Shown here: positions 1-13,762 of the stretch, in pieces | Position numbering within the stretch: position 1 is the stretch's first letter | Layout of the letters: every line of letters starts with the position of its first letter | Source of the DNA: Artemisia argyi | Taxonomy: Eukaryota; Streptophyta; Magnoliopsida; Asterales; Asteraceae | Length of the DNA: 64,000 nucleotides | Direction of reading: 5' to 3' | Assembly: GCA_030686995.1 (NCBI GenBank) | Contig: CM060696.1 | Location: forward strand, 15,762,487 to 15,826,486 | Notes under the pieces: model-generated | The model's database searches: none | Told to the model about the DNA's origin: nothing | What the model saw: the letters and a program-made list of their open reading frames with translations, nothing else | Program-made: the position numbers and the translations under genes

Positions 1-83
1 ACCCCACCCATCTCTTAGCTAACAAAAATAAATAAGCACCCCCTTAATTAATATCTTATATAGACAGTATGCTGTATTTTCAG

Positions 84-3000
84 TCAAAACTTTGTTCGAT
101 ATCAAGAATGCTCTAAACGACACCAATGGGAGGCTTGCGGATTGGAATATCTATATGGTTAGCCCTTGCTATAGTTGGTCACATGTTATTTGCGATCATA
201 AAGATGGAAATGTCGTATCCTTGTAAGTTTATCATCTTTTTCCTTCAAATATTGCTCCATAATGAACAAATTGTATAGAAGAAGGTTCATCTGTAGACGT
301 CCATCACCACCCATGTAACACTGAGAAGCTTGGGTTTGGTGTTCCATGGCCATCTTTTAAATTTCACACACATAAAAATGGTTTTGATGCACTAATTTTG
401 CAGAAGCTTGGGTTCACTTGGTTTATCTGGGACACTCTCAAACTCAATAACCGAACTGAAGTTCTTGACCAGCTTGTAAGTTTTGTACTCATTTAAATTT
501 TTAGCTATTGCTATTGTATGCAGCAAAACGATATACCGAAGTTATACATTCATAACTTTACAGAAACGAAAAATTGACTATAAGGAGTCAAATCAGCTAC
601 CTCTTAAATGTAAAATTGATAAACCAATCATGATTTATCAACTGTAAACAGTTATTAATTACAAGGAACATATATAATTAGGTTAGAAACACTTTGGAGA
701 TTTAAAAGCTATCAATTTTAAAAGACAAATTTTAATTTTAAAGTCACTTGGTTTGACTTTTTTTTTCATATCCAAACTATAAAGATTTTTGGTAATCTTG
801 GTATATCTTGAGCAAACGGCTCATGTATATAAGTGCCAATGCTTCTGTAATATATGTTAAAGGTAGACCGTAACTGTTGGGATTTAATAACATGTTAACC
901 AATTAACTACGAGTACGCAGCGGAATATAGATCTAGTTTAGCCTTTATGATTAACACACATATAAACAACTTAAAGTAAAAAGGAAACGAGAAAAGTAAA
1001 TAAAAACTAACCCTCGTAGACACCCGCAAATGAAACAAATAAGTGATTAAAACAATCACCTCTACGGTTGCTCACACAAACACGTCAACCAAGTACGTTA
1101 CGATGCTAGTCACTTGCTTCACGTATAACAAGCAAACACCACGTGTTCTTGTTCTTGCTATATAACCAATCGAATACTCAACTGAGTATACATTCGAATT
1201 GGCTAAATAAAATGAGGGAGCAAGACAAATAAACAAAGTTACAATTCTTTGTTATATGTGTTGCTATGTACGACAAAACCAAAACCACTATATATTGTTT
1301 TTGTGTTGCCGTATATATAAGACTAATAGAAACTATCTTTTGCTTTTGACCACAATAGAATAAGTATGAATGTGTTTTTCTATTCTCTGTATCGTATATC
1401 TTGTATGTCGTGTGATATCTTGTTTTTCTCCGAAAGTGAGACCAAGGGGTGTTTAAATACCCACTAATCTTGTTCTTCAAGCTTTAGTCTCCACCTCCTT
1501 AACTTTCACAAAGTCGACACTCTCCTCCCCTCCTAGAACCTTCCCATAACTGGCCACATTGGAAGGAGGTCCGGGAGTTTCGTTTTCCGACATCTAAGTC
1601 CCTCTCTTTATATTTAAGATATATTAGTTAGTTATTGCGTCTAACGGTAAACTAACAACCATTAAATAATTATTTCGTGAAACATATTAAACACTTAATA
1701 AATATAACAATTATATATATTAATTATTTAATAAACGTACTCTTCGTGTATTAACGTGTGTGCCCCCAATAGGCTCACACATTTCTAGTCGTATATCGGC
1801 TAATCTAACTACCATAACCCAACAGCTCCCACTTGGGAGTTGGAGTAGCAGATACCACATATACCAACGACGGAAACGTCTAGCAACACTCACATTCGTT
1901 ATTGAACTAGAAATGTCTTAGATAAAGTTTCAGAAAATATTCTCAGTAGCATATGGTTATTTATGTCTTGCTTTTATCATCCTTTGTTATAGATACCGTT
2001 AAACCATGGATATGGATCGTGACTCATTCCATATAGTTTAACCATTTAGATTCTCGTTATAGAATTCAATTCAGATATACCAAATGTAATCAAGAATCAT
2101 CTTGCATTACCCTTTGGGTTTGGCCAAACAATTATCTGATTAATTCTGGAGAGGGCCCATGGTATCATTCTGCACATATCAAGTGGAGTAACAAATCCTT
2201 TGTTGACTACAAGTGTTGTGGATGCTGCTTCACATCACTCCGAAAAATAGCTTTTATAACTACCTTATTCAGGACAGCATTTGGCATATAATTACAAAAG
2301 TGATATCCACACATAACAGAACTTGCTTGTATCTCAAGTCTAAGGATGACTTTATTAACCATTTTGAACATCTTACTCATGACAAGGATCCAAAAGTAAA
2401 TGTTCGAAAGTTGGGGTATCCAATATGCATCCCTTGTGAATACATATGAGTTTGGCGGGAACGATCCACATTCTCTTAGAATATAACCAACACTCACATT
2501 TGCCTTGCATAACAATATTCCCATATTGTTAACCGACAATGGACATATTTAGAACGATAAAATCATTCAAGGATTAAACATGCAAATACAGGATAATAAT
2601 TATTATATGCATGAATAACAAATACCAAGTATCTTTATTCATCATAAAGTAAAAATTGTCTTACAATCCCGATTATCCAAATACTAATTAAACAGATATG
2701 CATGTAACTAATTAGTAAGTTGAAGTCTAATGTTTATAGTATTCTCAACTTTTCTTTACAAGAAAACTAAATAGTCATCTGAGTAAACTTTCCGAATACT
2801 AGTTTCAATTTTCACATATAGTGAGGGATTTGAAATATAAGATGAGTGTCTGATCTCATATGCTCATACTATTGCAAGAGTCATAGTATGGAGATGTCGC
2901 CCTACCTTGCATGAGGTATTAGAATTCAACGACATACTGACAATCATCTTTACAGTTTCTTAAAAAATGTAAAGTATTCTTATTCCTTAATGTGTTATGC

Positions 3001-6000
3001 AGCAATGCTCTTGGTTGTGCATATCTAGTTAGCAGATTTATCATAAGTGATAAAATCCTACTTTAACTAGTTTTAATTACCCTCTAGCATCATTGTACGT
3101 ATACAGCACTATGCTTTATAATTCGTAAACATCTGTATTAACAATCATCTAAATACTCTCAATTAGATATTGTTGTTGTTAGCTCATATTGATCTTGTGC
3201 AAAAGTAACAACCAGCCGCATACACAATATAATATATACATGACAAATCCTTAGTTAAAAACATAAGGTTTCCATCTATGTAATAAATTATTCCAAGTGA
3301 AATATACCATTTAATACTCGCTTCAATGATATATTGCAATTGTGTTGGACTTAATTTTCCGCATATGTTTATTCCAAATAAACATTTATTCCAAGGTTGT
3401 TTGTTCTATTCCTTAAATCCCAAGTGAAGTTTCATTCCAAGCTTAATGATTAATATCTAGCTTAAATGGAATGATATCTTCAATATGTTATACAACATAT
3501 GAATCTTAAGGAAAAACATAGTGCTCCCACTTAATGTCAGATGTACTCAGGAAGTTATCTTAATTCAATCAAAATCATATTGTAATTAAATTCAAGATCT
3601 CAGCTCCTAGATGCATGATTCAACTTAAACTTGTATACTACATAAAGATTATATATAGACTCACAACCTTTTTGATTACACACCGTCCTCGCAAAAGGTA
3701 ATCATAAAGGAAAGAGTTATAAAACTTAATTGCCATATTCAACATTCAAGGAAACATGTATGACAATTAATTATCTTTATTAAATTAATACGTGTATATA
3801 AGAAAATCTAATCACAATCAATTGCATGAGTATGATTAAAAACTTCTTATTATGAACCATGCATTAATCATGTATACAATTTTGTCCTTCTAATCCTTTC
3901 TTCAAAAGAAACTTATTCCAACCTCATAGGTTAACTATTAGGCAAAATAACAATCAAGCTCAAAATATTGATTTGCCTTTTAAGGACTGCATCTTATAAT
4001 TCATAGTTCTAAGACATTTATCAGATTCAAGATGTGATAATGTATTTTAGTAGTTAGCAGATTTACAATGATCCGTTAACTAATATTCCTCAGCATTGGT
4101 ATCAAAATATCAATCAAGTGATGAGGCATCCTTGCAGATCTATTAATGAGAGTAACATTATACTTCGGTCGACATTTACATGTTTAACCTTAGTATGACA
4201 TTAATAAGTGGATTTTAGAAGGTTATGTATTTGTTCTTGAATATCTTCAAGATTTGTAGATGCTCCCACTTACTTTTGTAAGTAGAGACAATTCTCTAAA
4301 TACTAAGTATTTAAGCAACAATAAATTGTTCTTTATTTGGGAACTACAAAATACATTTTAAGTTCTCATCTCTAGATTTGTTAATAAAATGCTTCATAAG
4401 ATTTTAACAAATTCAGAACTTAAATCAAGACATAATGAAATTCCTTCCAACAACTCTAATTAAGGTTTGTGGTTAAACCATAATTCTTGTATCACTCTTT
4501 AACCAAAAATCTTAACAACTATTTTGTGTTTCGTTGAGCTAGGAGGAACACCAAAACCATAATCTTCAAGCTAGGAAGTGTAGAAAAATCAAAAACCCCA
4601 AAAGGGTTTAGGATTCGATTGGTTTGAGTGGAAAAACCAAAAATCCCTAAGGGTTTAGGGTCGTAGGTTGTCTTGAATACCTTCTAGGTTTGAACTACAT
4701 TGAGTGTATCCATGACACACACAATTTTCTAACCTTGACAGATTTTGGAGGTAGAGCAATTAGAACTATCAAGAATCAAACAATATGAATATCGTTTGTT
4801 TCAACCTATTAGACATACCATAATAATGCGCTATTCTATAAGTATTTGAATTGTGAAACTATGTCAGAATTCCATAGATAATTTTATTTTCTTTGGATCA
4901 AATACTTGTCAATTGGGTCGAGCCAAATTGCATATTAAGTATTTTCGAACCAAGTGCATGCTATAATGTATATTTTTTTGAATAATACAAGAACTTTATG
5001 TTCACGTGTTCACAAGAAGACAGAACTGTTCAAGAATTATATGTTCACGTGTTTACAAGAAAACAGAACATGTCAATAATACATTATAAGTCTTTAAAGA
5101 CCTCATGTTTATGTGTTAACTAGAAGACATAACATTTTTACTATATACTTTATGTTATAAGTCATTGATTAATTCAAGGACTTTATAATTATGTCTCAAC
5201 ATGTAAACATAATTATACTAACAAAAGTAATCATGAACGCAAACTCTTGAGTTCTATAGTATTTTCAAGTTAATTTTATACTTCGGAATTATGATTATTA
5301 TAATTTAACCATAATTATATTGACTAAAACATGTAGTCAAAATGTTGAAGTATCTTTACACTTTATCATGACATTTGAATGTAGTAGGGAAACAAACATC
5401 TTGTGTGTTCAAGTCCTAGTAGAATTAATAGCTTTCTTACCTAGCGGTCAAGAGAAACCAATAATATGTTGTTCCTTGCACACATTTTGAGATTTCTCCC
5501 ACTTGTGTAAGGCACAACATCATATTATGAAAACAAACAACATGTGCTTGATTGTGTAAACAATATGATAATGTCATAGATATTACAAGTAGATTTAGAA
5601 CCATAACGTTTAATAGGGAACTGTGGATTATTATTCTATAGATAACGTTTCAGAAAGCAACAGCAGAAAGGCAACGTGTTATCTAATAAAACAAAATGCA
5701 ATTTTCCTTTAAACAATGGTCGTTCATATTCGGAAAGTAATGAATTATTTCAAAGCAAGTTTGAAATGATATGGGTGACTAACAAGGAAATGAATCTTGT
5801 AGCTCCCACTGAAATTGACAACATTACAGGAATGTTATTTCAGTAATAAAACGCAATGCTCCCACTGAATTTGTCAACATTTTAAGTGTTACATTTCCAG
5901 TAGAAAGCATATAGCAATTTAATACACTTTCTTATTCTCTTTGAATGCCTACAAGTAAAAACGTACTTAGGTATTGAACAAAGTATATGAATTTCTACTT

Positions 6001-9000
6001 TTGTAGATGAGGTACTAGCCATTCATGCTTTCATTTAACTTGAATATTTAGCATGCAATTCCTCCTTTAATGTCTACATAGCCACAAGGGTATTTAGCAC
6101 TTTAAGGAATAATGTGAGTCCAAGAAAAACCTAGCGAATATGCTAGTAATTTCTTTACTCTTTGTGGTTTAAACTCATACATCGTGACAAGTGCAAGAAG
6201 TCATTTATTTTGGTAGCTATAGACAAAATGTTTTCTAGTTACACAAAATATATTATCTTTCAAATATTTCAAGACCGGAAAAGGGTAATGAAAGATCATA
6301 AGTGAGTTTAACAATTGTAATCCTATCTTAGTTTGCCAACTAAGGAGAAAAATAGAAATAAGTCTCACTCTTCTTACCAGGAAAAGAGACTAAGTTTTGT
6401 CCTTTTAAGAAAAAACAAATGTTCGTTTACGAATTATGTTGCAACAACACAATTTTAATCAGAACATAGAAAGTTCAATTTTAGTATTTTCAATAATTAA
6501 ATTCTTAAAAGAATTAACTACCCAATTAATTACTAATTAAGACTAAGATCCATCTTGACCTCCCACTTATTACCGGAGGTCTGACCAGCGTGTAAACAAG
6601 TGGGGCAAGAGGTAAGCGACGAGCGTTAATTGCATGAAATGCAACTCTTAGATTTATGAGACTGATCAAGACATTAGTAGACAAGTAATAATGTCATGAG
6701 CATGTTTGTCTCATCTTATGCCTCGGGTCCAAGGTCTGACCAAGCATACTCGAATTAAGTCGACCAAGCAAGAACTTGCAAAAATCACCAAAGGTCTGAC
6801 CAATGAGCAAAATTCGCCATGGGTTGGAATGGCCCTAAGGTCTGACCAAAGAGGTCAAGCCAAATGCACGTGTTCTTGGTTGGCTGGCATAGACTTAAAA
6901 TTTACATATAGGGTATACACATAAATATGGTAAAATTTGTGTACAAAGAAGCATACAAAACAACTTTGTAACACTTATATTAAAAACTTTTAGTAATGAC
7001 ACTGTAGTAATCATCATGGTTCACGGGTGAGCCGTACTTCCCAAGTGTACATAGCGTCCAGTTTTTAATTTCATGAAAGCTTGTTTCAATAATTTAGGTC
7101 ACTTAATTTTACAAAAACAATTTTCCACGAATCAAATAGCAGGTCACAATGAGCATGGTATTTAGGCGTGTAAATTAAGACCATATCAATGTCATCTTTT
7201 TATAGGTATTAGTCCTCTTTTATTTTAGTTTTAGGCGTGTAAACATGTAGACTAAAAAAAAATCACAAAAGAACATAATACTAAAAACATGACAATAATA
7301 TAAACAAGTAAACATTTAGATCCGAGAACTCTAGCAAGTCTTCCCCAAAAAGAGAACCATAAGACCCTCAGTAGGTTTTCATCAAGTGCCTAGATCGCCA
7401 CATGCATCACAAAAAATGATTGCGTAGGTCTTATAGCCAGAATTCACACATAAAATAACCATGGCAAACTTATTAACATTTAATTTTTTGCTATTTTATG
7501 TATCTAATTAACCATTAATTTTTAATTCATTTGTATATAGGTATTTATTTATTAAATTATGACAAGTATTGCATATAGTTGTCATATCAATTTATAAAAC
7601 AAATAAATAAAGCTAGATTTCATGTAGCCTAAGCGTGTTTAATTAGTGTGCAATTCATAAAACACTAAACGAGATGGCTCGTGATGCCACTGTTGGGATT
7701 TAATAACATGTTAACCAATTAACTACGAGTACGCAGCGGAATATAGATCTAGTTTAGCCTTTATGATTAACACACATATAAACAACTTAAAGTAAAAAGG
7801 AAACGAGAAAAGTAAATAAAAACTAACCCTCGTAGACACCCGCAAATGAAACAAATAAGTGATTAAAACAATCACCTCTACGGTTGCTCACACAAACACG
7901 TCAACCAAGTACGTTACGATGCTAGTCACTTGCTTCACGTATAACAAGCAAACACCACGTGTTCTTGTTCTTGCTATATAACCAATCGAATACTCAACTG
8001 AGTATACATTCGAATTGGCTAAATAAAATGAGGGAGCAAGACAAATAAACAAAGTTACAATTCTTTGTTATATGTGTTGCTATGTACGACAAAACCAAAA
8101 CCACTATATATTGTTTTTGTGTTGCCGTATATATAAGACTAATAGAAACTATCTTTTGCTTTTGACCACAATAGAATAAGTATGAATGTGTTTTTCTATT
8201 CTCTGTATCGTATATCTTGTATGTCGTGTGATATCTTGTTTTTCTCCGAAAGTGAGACCAAGGGGTGTTTAAATACCCACTAATCTTGTTCTTCAAGCTT
8301 TAGTCTCCACCTCCTTAACTTTCACAAAGTCGACACTCTCCTCCCCTCCTAGAACCTTCCCATAACTGGCCACATTGGAAGGAGGTCCGGGAGTTTCGTT
8401 TTCCGACATCTAAGTCCCTCTCTTTATATTTAAGATATATTAGTTAGTTATTGCGTCTAACGGTAAACTAACAACCATTAAATAATTATTTCGTGAAACA
8501 TATTAAACACTTAATAAATATAACAATTATATATATTAATTATTTAATAAACGTACTCTTCGTGTATTAACGTGTGTGCCCCCAATAGGCTCACACATTT
8601 CTAGTCGTATATCGGCTAATCTAACTACCATAACCCAACAGTAACAACCGTATGTATCTTTTTTTAATTATATGTTATTAGATCATGGTTTAAGTGACCC
8701 ATTTAGTTAACTAATACCAGGTCTGCTAAAACTCTTTTGCAGGGATTTACACGATAATAACATATCCGGGGAGTTGCCTGATCTTAGTAACTTGGTGAAC
8801 TTAGAAAATCTGAATCTTACACGAAACAAGTTCAGTGGCTCTATTCCAACCTCTTGGGATCAACTTTCCAACCTTAAATATTTGTAAGCGTTTCTTCAGC
8901 CCTTTTAATTTCCAGTTACGCTGTGGGCAATCTGTTTTACGAAAAATTATTATCATCAAATACAACTATAATCGAGTTCATATAGAATAAATGTTCTGTC

Positions 9001-11606
9001 CGTTCCAGAGTCCATAGTCTTGATTTAAACCTGGTACAGCATTGTAAAGATATCAGACTATATAGAAAGAACCAAATTTCTATATTCGTTGTGTTATACA
9101 CTTAACGTAGAAATATAAAAATTGCGCATATTTGACGGACTTATGTTGATATTTATATACATATGTTGTTAGCCAATGTTTGACGAATATTTGATGAGAC
9201 TTGCGGTTATACTAATCGTACTTGTTGCTTCTAAACTATTCTATTTGCATTTTGCAGGGATCTTTCATCCAACAATCTTACAGGAAAAATCCCTGAAAAG
9301 TTATTTTCGGCCAGCGTATATAAGTATGCAATTTTGTTTTCTTTTCAGAAAGCATATATCTTTTAGACATTAGTTGACTAATAGTGAACCATTTCATTGT
9401 AAACAGAACAAAGTTTGATAGATCAATGTGTTATTCAGTTTTACAGGAACATCTCTTGATTGTGGCACGTCATTGCACCAACCTTGCGTTTCGAGTTCCT
9501 CGGTATCAGGTTCATTTTCTTTAGTTTTTGTCTCAGTTGACGCTTTCAGAGTTTTTATATGACTCACATTGGGTATTTGACCATTTTCATAGGTTCTCCA
9601 AATAAGTGCAAACTAAAGTTTGTTACCATTGGCGCAAGTTGTGGTGCCTTAGTTCTTTTGCTGTTTGGGGCCATCTTTTTATACCGATTCAGCCTAAAGC
9701 GTAAACTTGACCGTGACTTCTATGTTGACGTAGAAGGTTAGTTATTCTTATCACATTTTTCTATTCTGGTTAACAATGGTTAGCCTTTTCACGGGTTTGA
9801 TTCGCTGTAGGTGAAGACAGCAGTAAACTTTCCTTCGGGCAACTTAGAAGATTTTCATGGCGAGAAATACAACTCGCAACTGACAACTTCAATGAAAACA
9901 ATATCATAGGAAGAGGAGGGTTCGGAAAAGTTTATAAAGGTGTTATTGCAGACAATACAAAAGTTGCTATTAAAAGACTTACAGACTATCAGAGCCCAGG
10001 TGGTGAAGCTGCATTTTTGAGGGAGGTTGAATTAATAAGTGTCGCGGTTCATCGTAATCTTCTTAGGTTGATTGGATTTTCTACAACTTCATATGAAAGG
10101 GTACTCGTATATCCGTTCATGCAAAATCTGAGTGTTGCGTATCACTTACGAGGTATGTTACTTCTTACTGTTATGTCAATATCATGGTACCCAAAATATA
10201 TGAGATTTAAACTTCTGATCTTGCCAATTTGAAACTTACTTATTGGTGATAGATTTAAAACCTGGAGAGAAAGGTTTGGATTGGGCAACACGAAAACGAA
10301 TTGCTTTTGGTGCTGCTCGAGGCCTAGAATACTTGCACGAGCATTGTACTCCAAAAATCCTTCATCGTGATCTTAAAGCGGCAAATATCCTTTTAGATGA
10401 TAATTTTGAACCAGTTCTTGGGGATTTTGGGCTAGCAAAACTTGTTGATACCAGCCTCACTCATATTACAACTCAAATACGTGGAACCATGGGACACATT
10501 GCTCCTGAGTACTTATCTACAGGGAAATCGTCAGAGAAAACGGATGTTTTTGGATATGGTATAACATTGTTGGAACTCGTAACGGGACAACGTGCAATAG
10601 ATCTATCACGGCTCGAAGAAGAGGAAGATGTTCTCCTTCTTGATCACGTAAGTACTGCATTCCACAATCTAACTACATGGCTTTCTTTTTTTATTTTTTA
10701 TTTTTTATTTTTTTTAGTCATTTGAAAATAACAGGGAAGATGGTTGTCTTGATTGTGCAAGTGTGGATTCTATTTGCGAACTTCCATCCCTAGACGACCC
10801 ATATATAATTGTATTCGTGTCTTTTCTGCCAAAGTGCGAAACCAAAATGATGAATTTTCGCACTACATTTTTTCTGTCTGACATTGTTTGAATGTCTTGT
10901 TTTTGACAACTTGAGCCGAAATGACCATTTCCCATTATCATCGTCGATTTTGATCTTATTTTCTTCACTCATTGTTGACAAAGGATGGTTTAGACATCGA
11001 AACCCAAAAATTATATTTGAATGCTCTAAAAAATTTACACCCCCGACCCACCCATTGTATTGTGACGTGTTTGGCATACAACATCTATTGTATCACTGCT
11101 GATAACTGAAGGGTAACTCAGAATTCGATTTAACAGTGCCTTTAGTAAACTAGCAGCTTTATGTACGTAATATGGCTTCTAAGTTATGCATATGTGCGAT
11201 TTTAAGGACAGCCAAAATTGGCAAAATGACCTTGACAAGATTAACCTATTAATATGCTTCTATCCTCTTGATTTCATCGTTTTTACGACTTCAGATAAAA
11301 AAACTGCTCAGAGAAACGAGGATTGCTGACATTGTGGACCCAAACCTCACTGTTTATGATGCAAAGGAGGTTGAAACTATGCTTCAAGTTGCATTGTTAT
11401 GCACTCAGGGTTCTCCTGAAGAGCGTCCAAAAATGGGAGAGGTCATTCATATGCTACGGGGACAAGATTTGGCCGAGCGATGGGCAGAATGGGAACAAGT
11501 TGAAGAAGTCAGGAATCAAGAATTCTCTCGTATGTCTCACCGGTTTGCTTGGGGAGAAGACTCGACACAGGATCAAGAAGCTATACAGTTGTCACAAGCC
11601 CGATAA
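84..11606 (+). CDS. LRR-II receptor-like Ser/Thr kinase (At5g63710-like), 5' end outside the window
   Basis: This is a plasma-membrane leucine-rich-repeat receptor kinase of the LRR-II (SERK/NIK-related) family. Exons read from splice sites are 84-222, 404-475, 8743-8883, 9258-9323, 9439-9509, 9593-9736, 9811-10152, 10253-10647 and 11295-11606 (TAA); all phases join. In order the protein has the N-terminal cap ending [15 protein letters not shown] units ([36 protein letters not shown]), a CGTSLHQPC cysteine pair, a transmembrane segment (exon 9593-9736) and a kinase domain with [11 protein letters not shown], the VAIK lysine, [11 protein letters not shown] and GHIAPE. It is therefore an RD-type, catalytically complete kinase. 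The signal-peptide exon lies left of the window. The intron 476-8742 holds a 7.77-kb LTR element; if spliced normally the product is intact. Family membership is clear from gene structure and motifs; the ligand or partner is unknown. Confidence 0.93.
875..1824 (-). repeat. LTR copy (3' LTR in element orientation)
   Basis: A 950-bp terminal repeat with TGTTGGG...CCCAACA ends. It directly matches 7691-8640. The internal polypurine tract abuts it at 1825-1840. Confidence 0.93.
1825..1840 (-). other. Polypurine tract of the LTR element
   Basis: The minus strand reads CTCCCAAGTGGGAGC directly before the 3' LTR, the usual Copia plus-strand primer form (AAGTGGGAG). Confidence 0.7.
4985..5215. repeat. 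Degenerate tandem repeats inside the LTR element
   Basis: About four diverged units of roughly 55-65 bp, each with a form of 'ttatgttcacgtgtt' followed by 'acaagaagacagaac'. Their function is unknown; they lie in the non-coding interior. Confidence 0.6.
6570..6860. repeat. Repeated GGTCTGACCA motif block in the LTR element
   Basis: The 10-mer GGTCTGACCA (itself nearly palindromic) occurs four times within about 270 bases, embedded in otherwise non-repeated sequence. Confidence 0.65.
7676..7689 (-). other. Primer-binding site of the LTR element
   Basis: The minus strand reads TGGCATCACGAGCC directly inside the 5' LTR (one base spacer). It is a variant of the initiator-Met tRNA complement TGGTATCAGAGC used by plant Copia elements. 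Confidence 0.65.
7691..8640 (-). repeat. LTR copy (5' LTR in element orientation)
   Basis: A 950-bp terminal repeat that matches 875-1824 with the same ends. It is followed by the GTAAC target duplication. Confidence 0.93.
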
Positions 11607-13340
11607 AACGGACTCAAGTTATAGAACTTGGAGATGAAATTATATCCATACAAACTTACGTAGAATTGTAATAAAGTTTCCAACATATTCGGGTTTGTAT
11701 GTTTTAAACTTGACTAGATTTAATATTTGTACCACGTATAGACGTTGTTTGGTGGCATTTATGTTTGTAATTGCTGTATTTTGCAACTAGCCTTAGGCCC
11801 ACCCGAAGGGGCGCTAGCATTAAGTCTTTTTTATTAAACATAAATGCTGTACAAAAGATTGTTTAAATTATAAACTCCGTACATGACATAATGTTGAAAG
11901 ATAAATAGTTAACGTACAACGCCATTTGTAAATAATCCGGAATAACATAACTAACTTGAGTGTATCACTAAACATAACCTACACCATTTCATGACCTTTA
12001 CCTCCTCATCCCCTACATCACTTTCAGTTTTAGCCAAAATCAGCTTTTAAGCTAAAAATACTTGCTTATTGCATTTTAAACTACTTCATATGTACATATT
12101 ACATACTACAAAATTCAGGCTGCACCTTCTCTTCACCTGCACCACTTTAACCCATGAGCTCACTTCAAATAAGCCTGTTTTTTGAGTCAAAGGCTACTCT
12201 TCATCGCTATCATTATTGAAAACTAATGTGATAGCTACTTTCGGCTTCTTGGTAGCACTCTTAACTGAACTCTGCATGAGATAAACAAAATAAAAGGCTT
12301 ACTTATTCAGAAACAATGGGAAGTCGTGCTCTAGGTTCCAAAATTTAGTTATTGCAGCAGTTGGGGATTTTTCCTAACAAAGGCAGCGATACCCCTTACA
12401 ATAAGTGATATTAGCTTCAACCCATATCTTTTTAACCTCTATTTTCCTATGTTTGACCGATTAGAGATACAAAATATACTCATTTGGCTCATTCATATCT
12501 TATAACCTTTGTTAGCATGATATCTATTTCAAGACAAAATCATCATCCCCATTTGATCATAGATAGGGGATACTGACTTCCTGTACATCCAACAAAAGCA
12601 CTATAAAATATTCACTATGTATGCATAAACGGATAACTACAGATTAACTTACTAAACCCTTATAAGGAAAACTTTAACGATCCTAAATAAATAATTTATG
12701 TATCTAATATGTAGAAAAGGTATTAGTAGGCCAACCCGACCCATGCTATTTTGGCACATCAGAAAATTTACTCGCTTTGACTTAATTTCAACAATAGCTC
12801 AAGCAAGTTTTATCTTTAGTCTATCTAAGATATTGTATGCTTGTATTGATTTAATACTTCGAAGAAAGTTTCCTACCTGATATACTTGAATGACTTGAAC
12901 AAACACAAAGAAGCAAGGGGCAATTGCATATATACCCAATTATTTCCTTTTTGTATGAAATGGAAGGGTATATGCTTCCAATAGGTCATTTGACTTGTAT
13001 CGTTTATTGCTATTTATATAAGATCGATTAAAGATGAATAACATGATTGGCCCTTTCTAAGTATGTGAATCAAGATTGGCGACTATAACAATATATCACA
13101 TATTTAATTCAAATCCAACATAAACCCCAAGTTATAGAGTAATTTTATTTTCAAAGGTTTTTATACTTAAACAGCCTGTTTAATACTTACTCAATCCAAA
13201 CACTGTCCATTTATTAAACATGTTAGATAGGTTGATCTGTTTTTGACCCAAATATGTTTATCAACAACCCAAACCTGTTTAACTTTGTGTCAAATTCGTA
13301 TCATTTATTGTGTGTCATATCGAGAATTGACACCCCTAAG
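11607..13340. other. Intergenic stretch after the kinase gene
   Basis: This stretch holds the kinase 3' UTR (an AATAAAG signal near 11670), AT-rich spacer and one possible minus-strand terminal exon at 12194-12271. No convincing full gene was found. Confidence 0.5.
12194..12271 (-). CDS. Possible terminal exon of an unidentified minus-strand gene
   Basis: On the minus strand an acceptor-like TCATGCAG is followed by an open reading of 25 codons ending in a lysine-rich then acidic tail (ATKKPKVAITL, then NNDSDEE) and TAG. Such tails end many nuclear proteins. No matching upstream exons were recognised between it and 13700. It may be a relic or the visible end of a gene whose other exons I could not read. 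The family is not recognised. Confidence 0.3.
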   Translation of the reverse strand, partial: SSVKSATKKPKVAITLVFNNDSDEE

Positions 13341-13592
13341 TAGGGGTGGGCATCGGTCCAAGACCGGACCGATGACCTAATTAGCCAAAAAGCCAAGACC
13401 GAGGACCGGACTGAATGTGGTCGATCCGGTCCGGTCCAACAAGGCCAAATAATCGGTTTGTGGTCTGGACCGGACAGGACGAAGGACTGAATTAACCAAA
13501 AAGCCAAGACCGAGAATCAGACCGAATGTGGTCGGTCCGGTCCGATCCGATCTCGGTCGATCCGATCCGTTCGGGTCATTTGCTCAACCCTA
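13341..13592. mobile_element. hAT-type MITE, GACCGG-rich
   Basis: Terminal inverted repeats TAGGGGTGGGCA and (inverted) TAGGGTTGAGCA enclose repeated 'accggaccga' and 'gccaaaaagccaagaccga' motifs. The flanking 8-mers CCCCTAAG and CCTCCAAG match at 6 of 8 positions, as expected for an old 8-bp hAT duplication. Confidence 0.65.
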
Positions 13593-13762
13593 CCTCCAAG
13601 TTAGGAATATCTTATGCAAATTTCTGAAGCAAAATCCTAAAGACACATGAAAGAGAATGAGTAAATCCCAAGGGACAAAAAAAAGAAAAGAAGAAAAAAA
13701 AGGAAACAAACCCCTGCAACTATTATCATTTTATCATTGACCTGAAAAAACATTTTGGAGGA

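Larger units (their letters stand above)
875..8640 (-). mobile_element. Non-autonomous LTR retrotransposon (Copia-type signals) in an intron of the receptor kinase gene
   Basis: Two 950-bp direct LTRs (875-1824 and 7691-8640) start TGTTGGG and end CCCAACA. They appear identical by eye, including an identical 100-codon chance ORF at the same offset. The element is flanked by a perfect 5-bp target duplication GTAAC (870-874 and 8641-8645). Orientation is minus: next to the right LTR is a primer-binding-like site (minus-strand TGGCATCACGAGCC) and next to the left LTR a polypurine tract (minus-strand CCAAGTGGGAGC), both typical of plant Copia elements. The 5.9-kb interior has no ORF of gag or pol size, so the element depends on a partner (LARD-like). 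Identical LTRs imply a very recent insertion. Confidence 0.93.

Noticed and set aside
1178..1480. 100-codon ORF on the minus strand, repeated at 7994-8296
   Set aside because: It lies wholly within the LTR; its repetition is due to the LTR pair, and the composition is not protein-like.
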